Origin: Solea solea
Lineage: Eukaryota > Chordata > Actinopteri > Pleuronectiformes > Soleidae
Reading direction: 5' to 3'
NCBI RefSeq assembly: GCF_958295425.1
Contig: NC_081139.1
Location: 24,596,888 to 24,660,887 of the forward strand
DNA: 64,000 nucleotides
Shown here one piece after another: positions 1-11,725 of this stretch (position 1 is its first letter; the number at the start of each line of letters is the position of its first letter). The position numbers were made by a program, and so were the translations under genes. Under the pieces are notes generated by a model. It did not search any database. It was not told the DNA's origin and saw only the letters and a list, made by a program, of their open reading frames with translations.

Positions 1-2
1 GT

Positions 3-140
3 GAGGAAGTGAAATTCCTGAAAGGGGACACCATCGCGCTTCACGGAGAAAGAAGTCCGGCCTTTGGCCTGCGAAGAATCAAAAGACTTTTAACCGATGC
101 ATTGTATTATTACAACTGGTTTCTGGAGTCTTTGTGTTGA
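3..140 (+). other. open frame at left edge, possible 3' end of an unidentified gene
   Basis: An open frame of 45 codons enters from the left edge and ends with TGA at 138-140. Its composition looks protein-like: charged at first, then a run ending YYYNWFLESLC. I do not recognise the family. The minus strand of the same bases has an acceptor-like TTCGCAG followed by an open frame, so strand is uncertain. It could be the terminal exon of a neighbouring gene or chance. Confidence 0.2.
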
Positions 141-1605
141 TTCAACATCTAAAGTGTTTGGGTGAAGCAAACACACAGTGAATGGGCTGGTGGTCGACTG
201 CAGCTGCAGATGTTTTCTCATCCCTTCAGAAATCTGTTTATAATGATGCGCGAGTCTCTGCATGCAGCAGTGGGTGATCTCTTGGTCACACTTTGTACAC
301 AGCAATTTTGTGTTTTTGGAAAACACACAGTAAATAACACTGAGGAGTTACTTCTAACAAACTTAACCAGGGACTTATAATTATCCTTGAATGACACAAC
401 TGTTCATAAACATTTAATTTATATAGAGCAGACTAGAAAGCAAGCATTCTATGGACATTTACATATAAACAGTCGAACACAGAACTAACCCATTGGCAGA
501 AATGTATCCATAAATATGTTTGTATAAGTCTAAAATTGCTTTAAAACAAAAGCCTTTGTGGTTTTTGGTAGATGTTTCTACAGTAGCCTGAATGGACAAA
601 CCAGCCAGAGTGTGTGTTTTATGTTCTGAAGAGGGAGCTTACTCCACTAATGAAGATGAATGACGTACGTTTTTGGCATGCGACTGTCACCGTAGTTTGC
701 TGACACACTTGGATAAGGGAAGGGTGAGCGGGGGAATCCTTCATTTGTTACAATCCAGATTACAATCCACCGTTAGATGTGACTAATTCTTACAAACGGA
801 CCCTTTCAAATAATGACCATTATTCCTGCTAATTATACAATCACACTTGCCACACAGTGGGCTGAGGGCCTTTCTTTGTGGACTTGTGCATGTTTTGTGT
901 TGATGTGGGTTTTCTCCAGGCACTGGTTTTAGTTAGTTCAGTGTTAGGTTAATTGTAGACTTCAAACTGTTTGTAGGTGTGAATGGTTGTTTATCTCTCA
1001 CCCAATGTCAACTGTAATTGGCTCCAGAACCACTGGGTTAAATTAGGTATCTGAGGGGAACTAGGACTGTGTGAGAAAAGTAGTTTTCAGCACTGAAAGC
1101 TTTGTTTTTCTTATATGATAACACGTCTTTGATTGACTGGTAAAAAATCTAGACATACCACATGTGGAAGAGGAAGCTGCAGTTTTCATTAATGACAGAC
1201 TGATGTTCCCACTGCACTATCATTTGTGGTCAAAGCCAAACTTGCCAGTGTGAGCTGCTATGGTGTTATCGTCACATTCCCATACACTGTCAAGCAGTGT
1301 CATGATGTATACCTCACAAAAAACAAAATAATTACTGTTTGAGCAATTTCCTGCTCTGCACATTTATCCAGAAAATAACTATGCAGTACCTATACAAGTG
1401 AAAAGCTAAAGCTAAAGCTGTCATGCTGCTAAAAAAACTCTTTTTTCCACCTTATAAAGGTTAAAGAAACATTCATATGGATAATACTGATTGCTTCAGT
1501 CCCTTTACTTGGATACATGTGGTTTGGGTGTTACCTTTCCAGGTTGAGCACAGAATGTCAATTCATGCATTGAGTAAATAGGTAGAAGGAACAGTGCTGC
1601 CCATT

Positions 1606-1617
1606 GCTGACGTCAGC
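1606..1617. promoter_or_regulatory. palindromic CRE motif
   Basis: GCTGACGTCAGC is a perfect 12-bp palindrome containing the full CREB/ATF consensus TGACGTCA. No adjacent gene start is visible, so function is unproven. Confidence 0.25.
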
Positions 1618-2087
1618 TCAAGTAGAGGTGTATGGGCTCGGCCAGACTGAGGGAATATTTACAGGGTGGGGGGACTGGACTGCAGCAACACCCCAAAGAC
1701 CCTTAACACACAAGATAAACAAGGAAGCAGAGGGTGCCACTTGTGAACATGAACAGTCATCCATAAATAAATATTTCACTTTCGTCCGTTACTTCATCCA
1801 CGTGACTCGGCGAGGCATGAGAAAGAAAAACAGGTATTTATAAAACTGCAAACTGTACATTACATTCTAACCATGAGTTCATGTGGCATTGAGGCCCGTT
1901 TTAATCCAGCTCTAGTTCGGTTGCTCGGAAAGCGAACTCTTGTCCGCCTAAAAACAAATGCAGGAAGCAGAATACAACGCAGGGCATTGTGAGTATACAC
2001 AACAGAAACGATAGCCTGGAGAAATGGCCGAGCGTATGCGTGTCGTATGTTGGCATAAAACTAAATAAAAAACCCAAGACTGATGGG

Positions 2088-2150
2088 TTTGTAAGTCGCT
2101 TTGGATAAAAGCGTCTGCTAAATGCTTAAATGTTAAATGTAAAGGTGTAT
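2088..2150 (+). repeat. SINE/LINE 3' tail fragment
   Basis: Contains the widespread fish tail GTCGCTTTGGATAAAAGCG followed by TCTGCTAAATG. Related tails occur at 6409-6437 (plus) and in reverse orientation at about 45829-45862. Confidence 0.6.
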
Positions 2151-2324
2151 CATAAAGTGAAGTACACAAATTCTTGCGAGACCTCACATATGAATGTATA
2201 CATATACAAAATGGGGAAAATGTGTATTGTAGGTTGAGAGAAAAGTACAAATGTGTCATTCCAGGCACACAAATCACACACAATTTACTGGCACGACTAC
2301 ACAGGAGTTTTGCCACCAAAATGC

Positions 2325-2667
2325 TGTTACGACCCCAGGGTCGTGACTGCTTTTTCCCTGTGTGTATGTGTCTGCACATGAGTGAGATGGGTTGCAGGTG
2401 TGCATGTTTGAGTGAATGACCTGTGTGAGTGAGTCTAGGGTGGATCCTGGGAGCTGATTGGTCCTGCACGGAAGGAATCCGAATAAGAGGCCTGAACATC
2501 CCAGCTGCAGTGGACTTCCTCAAACGACTCACAGCCAGACTGCCAGCAAACATTTTGTGCTTGATTTTAATAAACCTTTAAAATGGTTTGTTTGACTTGT
2601 TGCTGTTGAAGAGGGAGTCTCATTATTCATGTTGTGATCAGGTTTTCCCCTAGGCCTGGTCGTAACA
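2325..2667. mobile_element. solo LTR of an LTR retrotransposon with 4-bp target duplication
   Basis: The 343-bp unit begins TGTTACGACC and ends GGTCGTAACA, giving TG...CA termini with inverted ends. It is flanked on both sides by ATGC (2321-2324 and 2668-2671), as expected of a 4-bp target-site duplication. It contains an AATAAA polyadenylation signal near 2570. No internal gag/pol sequence or second LTR is present, so it is best read as a solo LTR left by recombination. The Ty3/gypsy-like class is inferred from the short duplication only. Confidence 0.72.
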
Positions 2668-2671
2668 ATGC

Positions 2672-5591
2672 CTTCATACCACAGCAGCAGCCATGAGGCC
2701 TGCAGTGAAGCCCTGGCAGCCCCTCCCTCCCTTCCCGTGTTAATGGGTACGTGGTCTTTGGCCGGTGGACACATTTACACAGCAACTCTGTTAAACTGCA
2801 CAGGGTAAGGAATTGAACCGACATTCAACCTGTTTTTTACTGATGGGGTGGGGAGGAGGAGGAGGAGGGAGTGTACGTGCAGTGTGAAACCGCTTATGTA
2901 GGCACGTCTAACTACCATTTAAATAACCATGACAATACTGTGCCATTGATCTTAGACAACGTTTTGTTGGTGAATGGTGCTGTGGCTTTCTGCTGCCTCA
3001 AGATAGCAACAATGCATCAGACCACACCTCAATTCAATTCAATTCAATTTATTTGTACAACCTCATTTTAAGACCAACACACCCACGAGTGAACTGGTGA
3101 GTCTGCTATCTGCACAACGTTCTCAGCCGAAGTATTTCTGGTAAACAGATTCAAAGATGGTCTACAGTCGATGTCTGCAGAAGTTACCAAGAGTGATTAG
3201 TAACTCTTACTAACTAAAATTAAGTGGAAGCTGTGCACAGAGGGACACGGCAGTGCTCCACTTTTGTCCCATCACAATGCTAAAATTTAAACGCAGTGTT
3301 ATTCTTTTCCATCTATTCTATTTTTCGCTGGCACTACCCTAAGACCAAGTCTCCATTTAATGACAACTGACTGTAAAGCTGGCTTATATTTTAGCAGAAG
3401 TTGTAGGTGACGCTCTGTGCATATCAAGTGTGCAAGCCAGGTGTAAGACAGGGATACGCTTGTTGTCCCCACTCGCCCCTGCACTGCTGGTGCATACACA
3501 CAAACACTCCCTCAGTCAGGTCTTATAGCTTTGCTTCACATTTTCAGATGAAGAGTGCAGCATACATCGTTTCAGGTCACAAAGACTAAACAGAGGCAGA
3601 ATAATGAAAGTTACAAACTGCAGCTTTAAGTGATCTAATCAGGCTTAACATCTGAAATACACCAAACCACAGTAGAGAGTGTATACTTGATGCTACCCAA
3701 CATCAAGTATGAATGGATAAAAACAATAAAGCAATCTGGACATCGACTGTTTTCTAAGTTGCCAATGAAACACTGTCTCATCTGTATCAGTCTGGTTTTA
3801 ATAAGGAAACAGTGTTTGTAATATCTTGTCCCCAGACAAACAGAAGGAATGCCTTTATCTCTCTCTCTCACTCTCTCGTTCTCACAGTCACATACATAAT
3901 CCTACACTGACTTTCCATCCGGTGCAGAGGCGTTCTGTGCAGCTAGACAGGATGGTCGTCCCCCTCTCTGAGTCATCTCCAAAATCTCCCGGGCTGCAGA
4001 GAGGGGGGTCTGGTGAGGGCAGGGAGAGACTCACAGCAGCCTGGCAGAGTCATTAGTGCTTATAATGGTGGAGTGGACAGCTCAAGTATCATATGTAATT
4101 ATTTGCTGACTAATGGATTACTTCCTTGGCCTGATGTCATTGCAGATGTGACTACCTGCAGGGAAAAAGACTGCTGGCTCGTTTTGACACTTTTTTTTTT
4201 TTCACTGACCCATTTAATCGTATAGATTAGGGGATTCTGGATCCAGTTTCACTAACTAATAACTTACTTAGGTTCCTAAGAAATTGATACGTAAGTCTAC
4301 ACCTTTTTTTGCATGAAGATATTTTGGCTTTTATTTTTTATTTTCTAAAAGTTTTGCTTCCAACGGGCACACATTTAATCAATCAGAATCCCTGTCATTG
4401 ATGATGTGACATTAATAATATTGAAACAGCTGGGACTCTTTACAAACAAATGAGACCTTCTTCAAATCTTCAAACTGCCTAATGGACATCAAAGTCCTTC
4501 CTGGTGCAGCAAAGTAGTAAAGTTATCTTTACAACTTTAAATGATCAAATGAGGAAGTGAAAAACTGGTCTGGTGTGAATCGGCGTACAGTATATTGTGT
4601 ATCTCGTAATGTTATTCATTGACCCTGATGCAAGTACTTACAGTTTAGTGTAAAGTATTGAAATGATACATGTTGTGATAAAAATCAGCCCATCTACTAC
4701 CTCTCAAATGCCAGCTCCTGCATTCAAATTGTGTGAGCACACTCACATAATGCATTCCATAGCATCTTAGCCTAATCTTAACCACCATAACACAATGCCT
4801 AACCCCAACCCTAAAATAAAACCAATTCTAACCCTAAAACTAAGCCTTAACCCTCAAACAGAATGTGAGCAACAGCAAAACACAGCACAATATACCTGAA
4901 ATTCATTTTCAATAATGTCAAAGTAGAACTATGGATGAATTCCATCTTAAACTGCATGAAAATGACTAACAGTGATGAAAGTTTCTTTGTGTATACATAC
5001 AGTACGATTGAAACATTGAAACATGAGACATAGATAACTGTGTAAGCTACATTGTTTGAATTGGTCAGTGTTACCTACTATAACGTGCTCATCTTGACAT
5101 CTCTTAGTGGTGCAATAACTAATATGATATGAACTTGTAGTTACGAGGAACATAAAAATGTAGATTCGTGAACAGTTGATGGAACAATCCTCACCTGCAA
5201 ACAGGTTTTCAAGTTTTCTGGTTGGATCCAGGGTGTGAAAGTTCCTCAGCATAGCAGACAAATGGATGATAAATACTGCAGTACATAACAGGTTTTTGAC
5301 ATTGAGTTTAGCTCATGTTGTGTCATTTGATGACTATGTTTTGATGCAGCAGAAGAGTGTTCCTTTTATTGTGACAGACAAATAATCAGTCTGGAAAGAT
5401 GGCAGCATTTGGAGGGATGATTAGGTTTTTCCCTTCATCCTCAGTCTGTTCTCGGTTTTATTGTGAACATCTGTCACATATGTGCACGGGAACCATGTGT
5501 GGATGTGACTTGAGTGCTGTCAATTATACGATCACGTGATCCCTGTCTGTGCTCACATTAGTTAGTGTGTGTTGCTCCATGCTGCACCAAC
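2672..5591. other. non-coding stretch left of the loxl2 exons
   Basis: Probably intron 2 of loxl2, if the rest of that gene lies off the left edge. It holds a short AATTC tandem (about 3029-3050), a dispersed repeat at about 3484-3625 shared with 44763-44918, and degenerate CTAACCC-like tracts near 4770-4860. Bases 5133-5205 are repeated at 5869-5943. No SRCR-coding frame was found here on either strand. Confidence 0.5.
3484..3625. repeat. dispersed repeat, copy 1
   Basis: Shares ATACACACAAACACTCCCTC and the downstream CAGAGGCAGAATAATGAAAG / CTGCAGCTTTA segments with 44763-44918 inside an aggf1 intron. A weaker partial match is near 7240-7320. Family not recognised. Confidence 0.5.
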
Positions 5592-5767
5592 CTCGATGCT
5601 ATTGGCCTGGTTCCGGATGAACTTGAAGCCTGGAATGCGCTTCTGGTTACACACCACGCCGACGTCTTCTGAGTGTTTGCAGTCAGACACGCCGAAACCG
5701 TTGGACTCACACTGAGCCAGGCTCTTTTCTCCCCCGGTGCAGTGCACATTGTCTAGCCAGATACGGC
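5592..5767 (-). CDS. loxl2: loxl2 exon completing SRCR1
   Basis: Acceptor CTCCAG precedes 5767; the exon enters in phase 1 and gives [17 protein letters not shown] onward, with the conserved SRCR cysteines and the KRIPGFKF signature. It ends at ATCGAG with donor GTTGGT at 5591-5586. GTGCAG a few bases on is a weaker alternative donor. Confidence 0.85.
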
Positions 5768-8700
5768 CTGGAGCAGACAGAAGCAGAGTCATGTGTGAGT
5801 GAGTGGACATGTGTTCTGATGTAGTAAAAGTTTTTACGGTGGTAGATTCAACAGGATTTGAAATAGGAACTTGTAGCTACTAGGAACTTCAGATTGATTT
5901 AATTAGATTCATGAACAGTTGCTGCAACAATCCTGACCTGTGAAGGTAAAGGATCAACTTATAGATATCATCTTAGGATATACAGTATGAAACAGTTGAG
6001 TTTGTGAAGAATACGGTGACTGTGTAACATGGTGGAGCAGTGGCTAATACTGTTTCCTCACAGTAATAAGGTCTGGATTTGTGACCTGGGGTTTCATGAA
6101 TACTGCAGATTCCTCCCACAGTCCCAAAAATATAAGGTGAATTGTAGGTGTGAATTTGAGAGTGAATAGTTGTTTGTCTCTGTGTCTTTTGTCCTCGATG
6201 GACTGGCGACCTGTCCAGGATGTACCACCTTTCACCCCATGTCACCTAGTTTGGTATAAATGAACAATGACAACATGTATTCGGTATTCTGGGGGTGGAG
6301 TGGCTCAGTGGTTAAGACTGCCTGTGGTTAAGACCCTGTGTGCGAAGACTTCATGGTCGCAAGTTCAACTCCACCCCTGGCAGGTTGTACTCAATTCCCT
6401 TGTAAGTCGCTTTGGATAAATGACATGTAATGTAATGTATTCTATAGAACCACAAGTGTTATCAGAATGAAACTCTATGCAGTGACAGGGCTGGTACCAC
6501 ACTCGTCCAGCTGAGCAAACTGTAGCCACAATCTTGATCTAGTGCGTACTGTTAAATATAAATACTGTTAAATATAAATAAATGTCCACTAGATTAAAAC
6601 CATTGTCAAATGAATGAATACAATGCTGATTAAGTCTGTCAGCTCCACACACCTCTCTGTGTTCTAGATTTATTTAAAGGAATACTTCACTGATTTGCAT
6701 TTAGCTTTGTATTACTTAAATAGTGGTAGTATTATTGAAAAATTGTCCTTCCAAACCTCAGTTTCCAGAAATATCTTCATTCTTTCTTTGTTACGTGCCC
6801 ACCAGTGACACTTGGTCCGAGGCTTGAAACTGCAACGCTAATTACGCACTTTTTAGACCCTCTCGTAGGGGGACGGGACCTCATTCCCAGAATGTAAACA
6901 GTGTCCGCCATCTTTGCTAACAGTTATGCTAACGGGACCAATTGTCACTGGTGGGCACGTAACAAAGAAAATAATGAAGATATTTCTCAACTCTGAGGTT
7001 GGGAAGCACAATTTCTCAAAAATACTACCCCTATTCTAGAAATACAAAGCTAAATGTATTCCTTTAATATCAAGGCCGACAGAATCAACAGCAATATTGC
7101 GCTACCAAAGTGAGACATCAGCAAAGCGGTTGGTTTATGACTAAAAAGACAAACAAATCCTCTCAAAAAGTTTCAGCTGTTAATTCTACACGTGAAAAAC
7201 CAATGTTGTTCAGTAGATTGATGGTATAAATTCTTCTTGGTCAGGTCTGATACTACTATTGCTTGACAGAGCCCATTTTCAGATGAAGGTATGCAGCGTA
7301 TAAATAAAGTTCCATTATTTCTGTTAATGCAAATCAAACAGAAGTTATGCACTAGAGCTTTAACTTTTAAGTTTCAAATGAGAGAGTGGTTTCAGCATTG
7401 TACCTTGACAGCCTAAGCCGCGTGTCTCACCCTGTTGACTTCTACTTGAGCATTTCCATTGAAGTCTAGTCACAGAGACGGTGCACAAACCTACTCACGT
7501 GGAGATGTTTGGTCTCTACCTTAACCTGACACATATTTTCTGCCAAAGGACGTCCAATAAATGTCGTCATGGCTAAAGTGTATCATGTGCTGTCCAGCTG
7601 TCTGCACTGAATCAGGCAGTGACCATGGCAACCTCCAAAGGACTGCTCATCTGACAGTCTGAAAACACTGCTGAGGAACATCCTGATCATTCCAAGAAAG
7701 TAAGAGCATGTTATATGGTCACGTAGCATCCTCCTGGCAGCAGATGATCACCCTTTGGAACATTTTGTTTTTCAAAATTATAGCCATGTTTTCCTGGTGC
7801 TAAACTACAGCAGCTATTCCCAGTGAGAAGCAGCTTGGTCTCAGTCCACTTTAAGCTCGATAGATTTTTTAGCATTGCCAGCTGTGATTAATTCACATTG
7901 TTGTGTTTACACCATTGTTTGCAAGCTGAAGAAAGGGCAGGGAATGTGATGCACTGAGGGCCATTCATTTTCAAATTGAGCTTTTACTGGCACTTAGTAA
8001 TGCATATAACAAACACTCTAAACCATAAAAAATACCCAGAGGAAAGTTTTAAATGAAATGGATTCTGTGATTTAGAGATTGGAAAGGACATCTGGGGACC
8101 TGATAGAACAAACTCTTTATTGAGGTTCATGTGCTTGTTATATAGTCTTATATGTCTTCAATTAAAAAAAAAACATTTGGTGTTCTCTCTCATCAGACAT
8201 CATGGTGAAATGGAAAATGGAAAATGCTCTCGATCATTTTTATAGCCTTGTGTCTCCACCAACAACAGAAACACATGCACATGGCCTCACACACTGTTTT
8301 TTCCCCCTTTAACTCACCAGGAATAAATGACACAAACAATACATTTTTCTGCACATTATGTCAACAATGACAATTTAACATGATATTTTAAAATGTAGAA
8401 TGTTTAACATTGGACTCTCTGAGCATGCAGTTGCCTGGTTCTCAAATTATCTAAGACTTTAAGTGTTATATTTGATGGTTTATCCTATGATACTGTATCC
8501 TATTCATCCAATGTTAGACACTGCTGTGCAGCAACTTAGAAGGCTACAGAAGGCTTTTAACGTTGTCATGCCAAATATTGACTAATATCTGGGCATTTGT
8601 ATTGAGGACTTGCCCGTTTTCAAGCCGCACGCACAGTATCAGTAACAAGTTGTGTCTTCGACTTTTTTATCTGTATTTTTAGGAGATGTATAGTACCTGC

Positions 8701-10741
8701 ATACCCCAGCTTAGCCCTTTGCGTAAGCTTGACAGTTTATCATGCTTCCCTGAGGGTTATCAGTCATTGCAAAGCTCTGCCTCGTCACTATGAGTTATCC
8801 TCTAGGGTAGGTTGCTCTGCTCTGGCCACCCAAGTCCCTGGTATATTTTCATTTATAAGGCAATTACTGGCCTGCCCCAATATTATGTCCCTGCCCCTTT
8901 ATGGCTCTGTTGTAAAGAAAAGTACGGCTATATCATTGTTTTATGATGTCTTCAATGTGATGTTTTATTTGTGCTCCTGCCTGTATTGGTAAGTTAGAAG
9001 AAAAGGGGACCTTTTCCTGGTTAAATAAATTAATAAAAATTAATAAATTGGTTGTGCCCAAACACTGTTTCTTTTAATTTTAAAAGAAACAGTGTTCGGG
9101 AACTAACGTCCCAACATCATCAAGCTAAAACTAAGTGCAAACAGTGGACTCCCTGTGAAGCCATGCATCAAACTGGCTGTTAATTGCGTCTCATAAAACA
9201 CTATCTGCATGCATATGATTCTCGAAATTGCTATAATGACTGTGGCTTTTTGGGCAGAAAATAACGGCGGTAATTACTTGTACTTATTGAAACGGGTGGC
9301 TGGAAACAGTGGGAAAACATGAGCCTTTAACAAGGGATTCTGTTTTAATGAACAGCTACCAACATACAGTACATACAGTACAGCCAGCAGCTATTAACCT
9401 ACCAAAAGTGAGATTATGTCTGTGTTTGGTTTACACACTGAGGGTTTCCAATCACACACACACACACACACATTGAACTGACTGGGTCACTCATGCCTCC
9501 TCTGATGGAGAAACCAGGGCCTGACAATCATAGCAGTCAGACAGGAGGAAACGTGTACCTCATTCAAGCATTTCCGTGGAACATAAGGAAGTGTATGAAG
9601 AGATATACTGCATTTGAATGAATGGTTGTCCAAATCACAGCTGAGATTAACAATCCTGAAAATAGCATAGTTTTTAGTAAGTGTGTGTAAAGCGATAAAG
9701 AATATTACTTCAGTCACCCCAAAGGAAAATGTCTTCCTAACCACCTTGCTGAATTTGAATGATTAAGAGTGCTTAAGATAAGGTTGCGTAATTCAGCAAC
9801 ATTCTCTGCTCTGAAATGCTAGGACTGCATGCACTGGAGGAGCTCTGTCCTCTCTGCCTAGTTTACTGTATGCATATACACTTTAGTGGGGACTAAAGCT
9901 GGTGAATGCTGTTATTTTTTCTCTTCTCTCTATAATATTTTAAGGTTTCTGCCAGTGGCAGCCTGTCCATAGAGGCGCTAGGGTGCCGCCCCACCAGTCT
10001 CACAAGAAAAAGATAGTAATCATTTAAAATAATTTATATAAATATGGAACATTTAAATAAACAAGCTACACATTATACAGTTCATGACTATCGTGTGTAA
10101 TCTGCATTCAAGTGTAGTTTAAAAATGTTCCCTTGTCGTTTACAGTGAGTGCCGGTCACGTGACGTATTTCCGGTTCCTTCAGGGCGCACACGTCTTTAC
10201 CATAGACTCTCTCGCTATAGTGACGCATGCACACAGGAACGCCCTTCCAATAAAAAAGATATGAAAACTCTTGGGTGCACAATTTAGTGTCTCACTGGTG
10301 GGCACGTAACAAAGAAAAGAATGAAGATATTTCTCGACTCAGGGAAAACTGAGGTTGGGAAGCACAATTTTTCAAAAATACTACCCCTATTCTAGTAATA
10401 CAAAGCTAAATGCTAATCGGTGAAGTATTCCTTTAACTTTTAAACCACATTTTCTTACCTTCTCCTTTACCATACTTGGCAGAGGGCGACCAGGAATCAG
10501 CATTCAGGAAGCCAAGCTCTCTGCACACCACTTGGGCGGCATATATGGTGAAGTCATCATCACACACTGTCCCCCACTCTCCATTGTAGAAAACCTCCAC
10601 CCGACCCTCGTAGTGTTTCCTCTTCTCCCCAGCCAGACGCAGCTGGATTCCAGCAGTGCTAGAGTCTGACTGGGCGCTGCACTGAGTCCACATGAGCAGC
10701 AAAGCAAACGAGACACAGTGAATGGAAACTAGGTGCAGCAT
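5592..10741 (-). CDS. loxl2: lysyl oxidase-like 2, 5' coding part (SRCR domain 1), partial
   Basis: LOXL2 is a secreted copper- and lysyl-tyrosylquinone-dependent amine oxidase that oxidises lysines in collagen and elastin. Two exons are visible on the minus strand: 10741-10459 (start codon at 10741) and 5767-5592, joined in phase 1 and ending in phase 0. The 153 codons begin with a hydrophobic signal peptide ([18 protein letters not shown]), then a first SRCR domain from about residue 30. The SRCR shows [43 protein letters not shown] and [12 protein letters not shown], ending in [16 protein letters not shown] and SEDVGVVC fit LOXL2 better than LOXL3 or LOXL4. The other three SRCR domains and the catalytic domain are not in the window and presumably lie beyond the left edge. 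The paralogue (loxl2a or loxl2b) is not resolved. Confidence 0.85.
6292..6437 (+). repeat. tRNA-derived SINE
   Basis: The head has a perfect 7-bp acceptor-like pairing (GGGGTGG with CCACCCC), an A box TGGCTCAGTGG and a B box AAGTTCAACTCC. It is followed by the fish tail GTAAGTCGCTTTGGATAAA and a TGTAATG run. This is the expected layout of a tRNA-headed SINE, not a functional tRNA. Confidence 0.75.
6674..7067. mobile_element. palindromic fold-back MITE
   Basis: Ends TTAAAGGAATAC and GTATTCCTTTAA are inverted. The inverted arms extend about 150 bp each: the left arm carries GTTACGTGCCCACCAGTGAC and the right arm GTCACTGGTGGGCACGTAAC. They enclose a short centre with GTAGGGGGACGGGACC. No open reading frame. 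A one-armed relative is at 10289-10436. Confidence 0.75.
8560..8905 (+). mobile_element. decayed LINE fragment
   Basis: The translation contains [20 protein letters not shown] followed by [15 protein letters not shown]. This resembles the region after the reverse transcriptase in fish non-LTR retrotransposons. Stops and frameshifts interrupt it. The family assignment is from memory. Confidence 0.45.
10289..10436. mobile_element. single-arm copy of the 6.7-kb MITE
   Basis: Nearly matches the right arm of the element at 6674-7067: CACTGGTGGGCACGTAAC, then GAAGATATTTCTC, ACTACCCCTATTCTAG and terminal GTATTCCTTTAA. It ends about 20 bases from the loxl2 splice donor at 10457-10458. Confidence 0.7.
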
Positions 10742-10772
10742 GATGCAGGAGGATGGAGGAAAACCCAGAGAC
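10459..10772 (-). CDS. loxl2: loxl2 exon with start codon, signal peptide and SRCR1 first half
   Basis: Acceptor TTCTTCAG precedes 10772; 31 bases of leader follow, then ATG at 10741. The exon ends GGAGAAG at 10459 with donor GTAAGA. The start was chosen because it begins the hydrophobic signal peptide and is the first ATG after the acceptor. Coding phase at the exit is 1. Confidence 0.85.
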
Positions 10773-11261
10773 CTGAAGAAGAGATAATAGGACAAAAGAC
10801 AGTTGGCATTACATTATGCTGATGTTGTTTATCCAGCTGCGTCCGAAACAATTCTTAGTCTACTCAACAGTCAATGATTTGTTCTTAAATGTCCTTTCAT
10901 GTCAAACCATTGTAAAAATAAGGAAACACAGTCTAACCCTACCATTAGAGGACAGCTTTGTCTCCACCTCAAATTTCAATGTATTCACTTTATTTACTCA
11001 CTTTCTATCAAACAATCAATGGTTAAATGTCCCTCTAATATTTACCATTTGAAACATCATACGTGTGCCATTGTTTCTAAAGACACAGCTAACAGACCTT
11101 TAGCTTTAAAGCTCTTTAAATATTGGATCAATATAACATATAAGACTCTGTATCTATGACACTATGATATAGATAATATCTATAATTTACTATATTATTA
11201 CTATATTATCGTTGTTGTAAATGCATTGATATATACTATTTATAAGTGTCAGATCCTTTAT

Positions 11262-11725
11262 TGTGCACATTATTAAGTACACCTATTCAACTGCTTGTTA
11301 ACGCAAATATCTATTCAGCCAAGAGTCTACATGCCAACCTACTGAAATTCAAACTGGGCCTCAAAATGGGAAAGAAAAATTTAGTTTAACTGCCTTTGGA
11401 CATAGCATGGTTGTTGGTGCCAGACGGGCTGGTCTGAGTATTTCAGAAACTGCTGATATACTGGGATTTTCACACACAGCACAATGTATAGGGTTTACAG
11501 AGAATGGGCCAGAAGAAATATCCAGTAGTGCAGCAGCAGTTCCCTGGGTGAAAATGCCTTTTTTTGATGTCTGGGAAAGCAGACTGGTTCAAGATGATAG
11601 AGAGGCAACAGTAACGTGCAGCAGTGACTCAAATAACCATCGCTGAATGCAAAACACATCAAACCTTGAAGCAGATAGACTCCAGCAGCAGAAGACCACA
11701 CCTGGTGTCACTTAATGAGATCAGG
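11262..11725 (+). pseudogene. Tc1/mariner transposase remnant
   Basis: The frame from 11407 reads MVVGARRAGLSISETADILG, the helix-turn-helix start typical of fish Tc1-like transposases. LVQDDREATVT and a SSRRPHLV-like tail follow in shifted frames. Upstream, ACACCTATTCAACTGC and GTTAACGCAAAT match the usual Tc1 5' region. Stops, frameshifts and loss of the DDE catalytic part make it non-functional. Confidence 0.8.

Larger units (their letters stand above)
141..2324. other. non-coding stretch with degenerate repeats
   Basis: No supported exon. Bases about 885-1060 resemble, in reverse orientation, the dispersed teleost repeat seen more intact at 57.0-57.6 kb (shared tract GTGTGAATGGTTGTTT). 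A palindromic CRE-like site lies at 1608-1615. The rest is AT-rich and unremarkable. Confidence 0.5.
5768..10458. other. loxl2 intron between the two coding exons
   Basis: No coding exon seen. It contains a tRNA-derived SINE (6292-6437), a palindromic MITE (6674-7067), a decayed LINE fragment (8560-8905), a CA microsatellite (9458-9472) and a half-MITE (10289-10436) just inside the splice donor. A degenerate dispersed repeat lies at about 6070-6240. Confidence 0.6.

Noticed and set aside
1948..2553. 201-codon minus-strand open frame
   Set aside because: Runs antisense through a SINE tail and the solo LTR, has low-complexity composition and no recognisable domain.
5133..5205. Further loxl2 exon after an acceptor-like TTTGCAG
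   Set aside because: The translation does not match SRCR2, and the same sequence occurs on the other side of the second exon, so it is a repeat.
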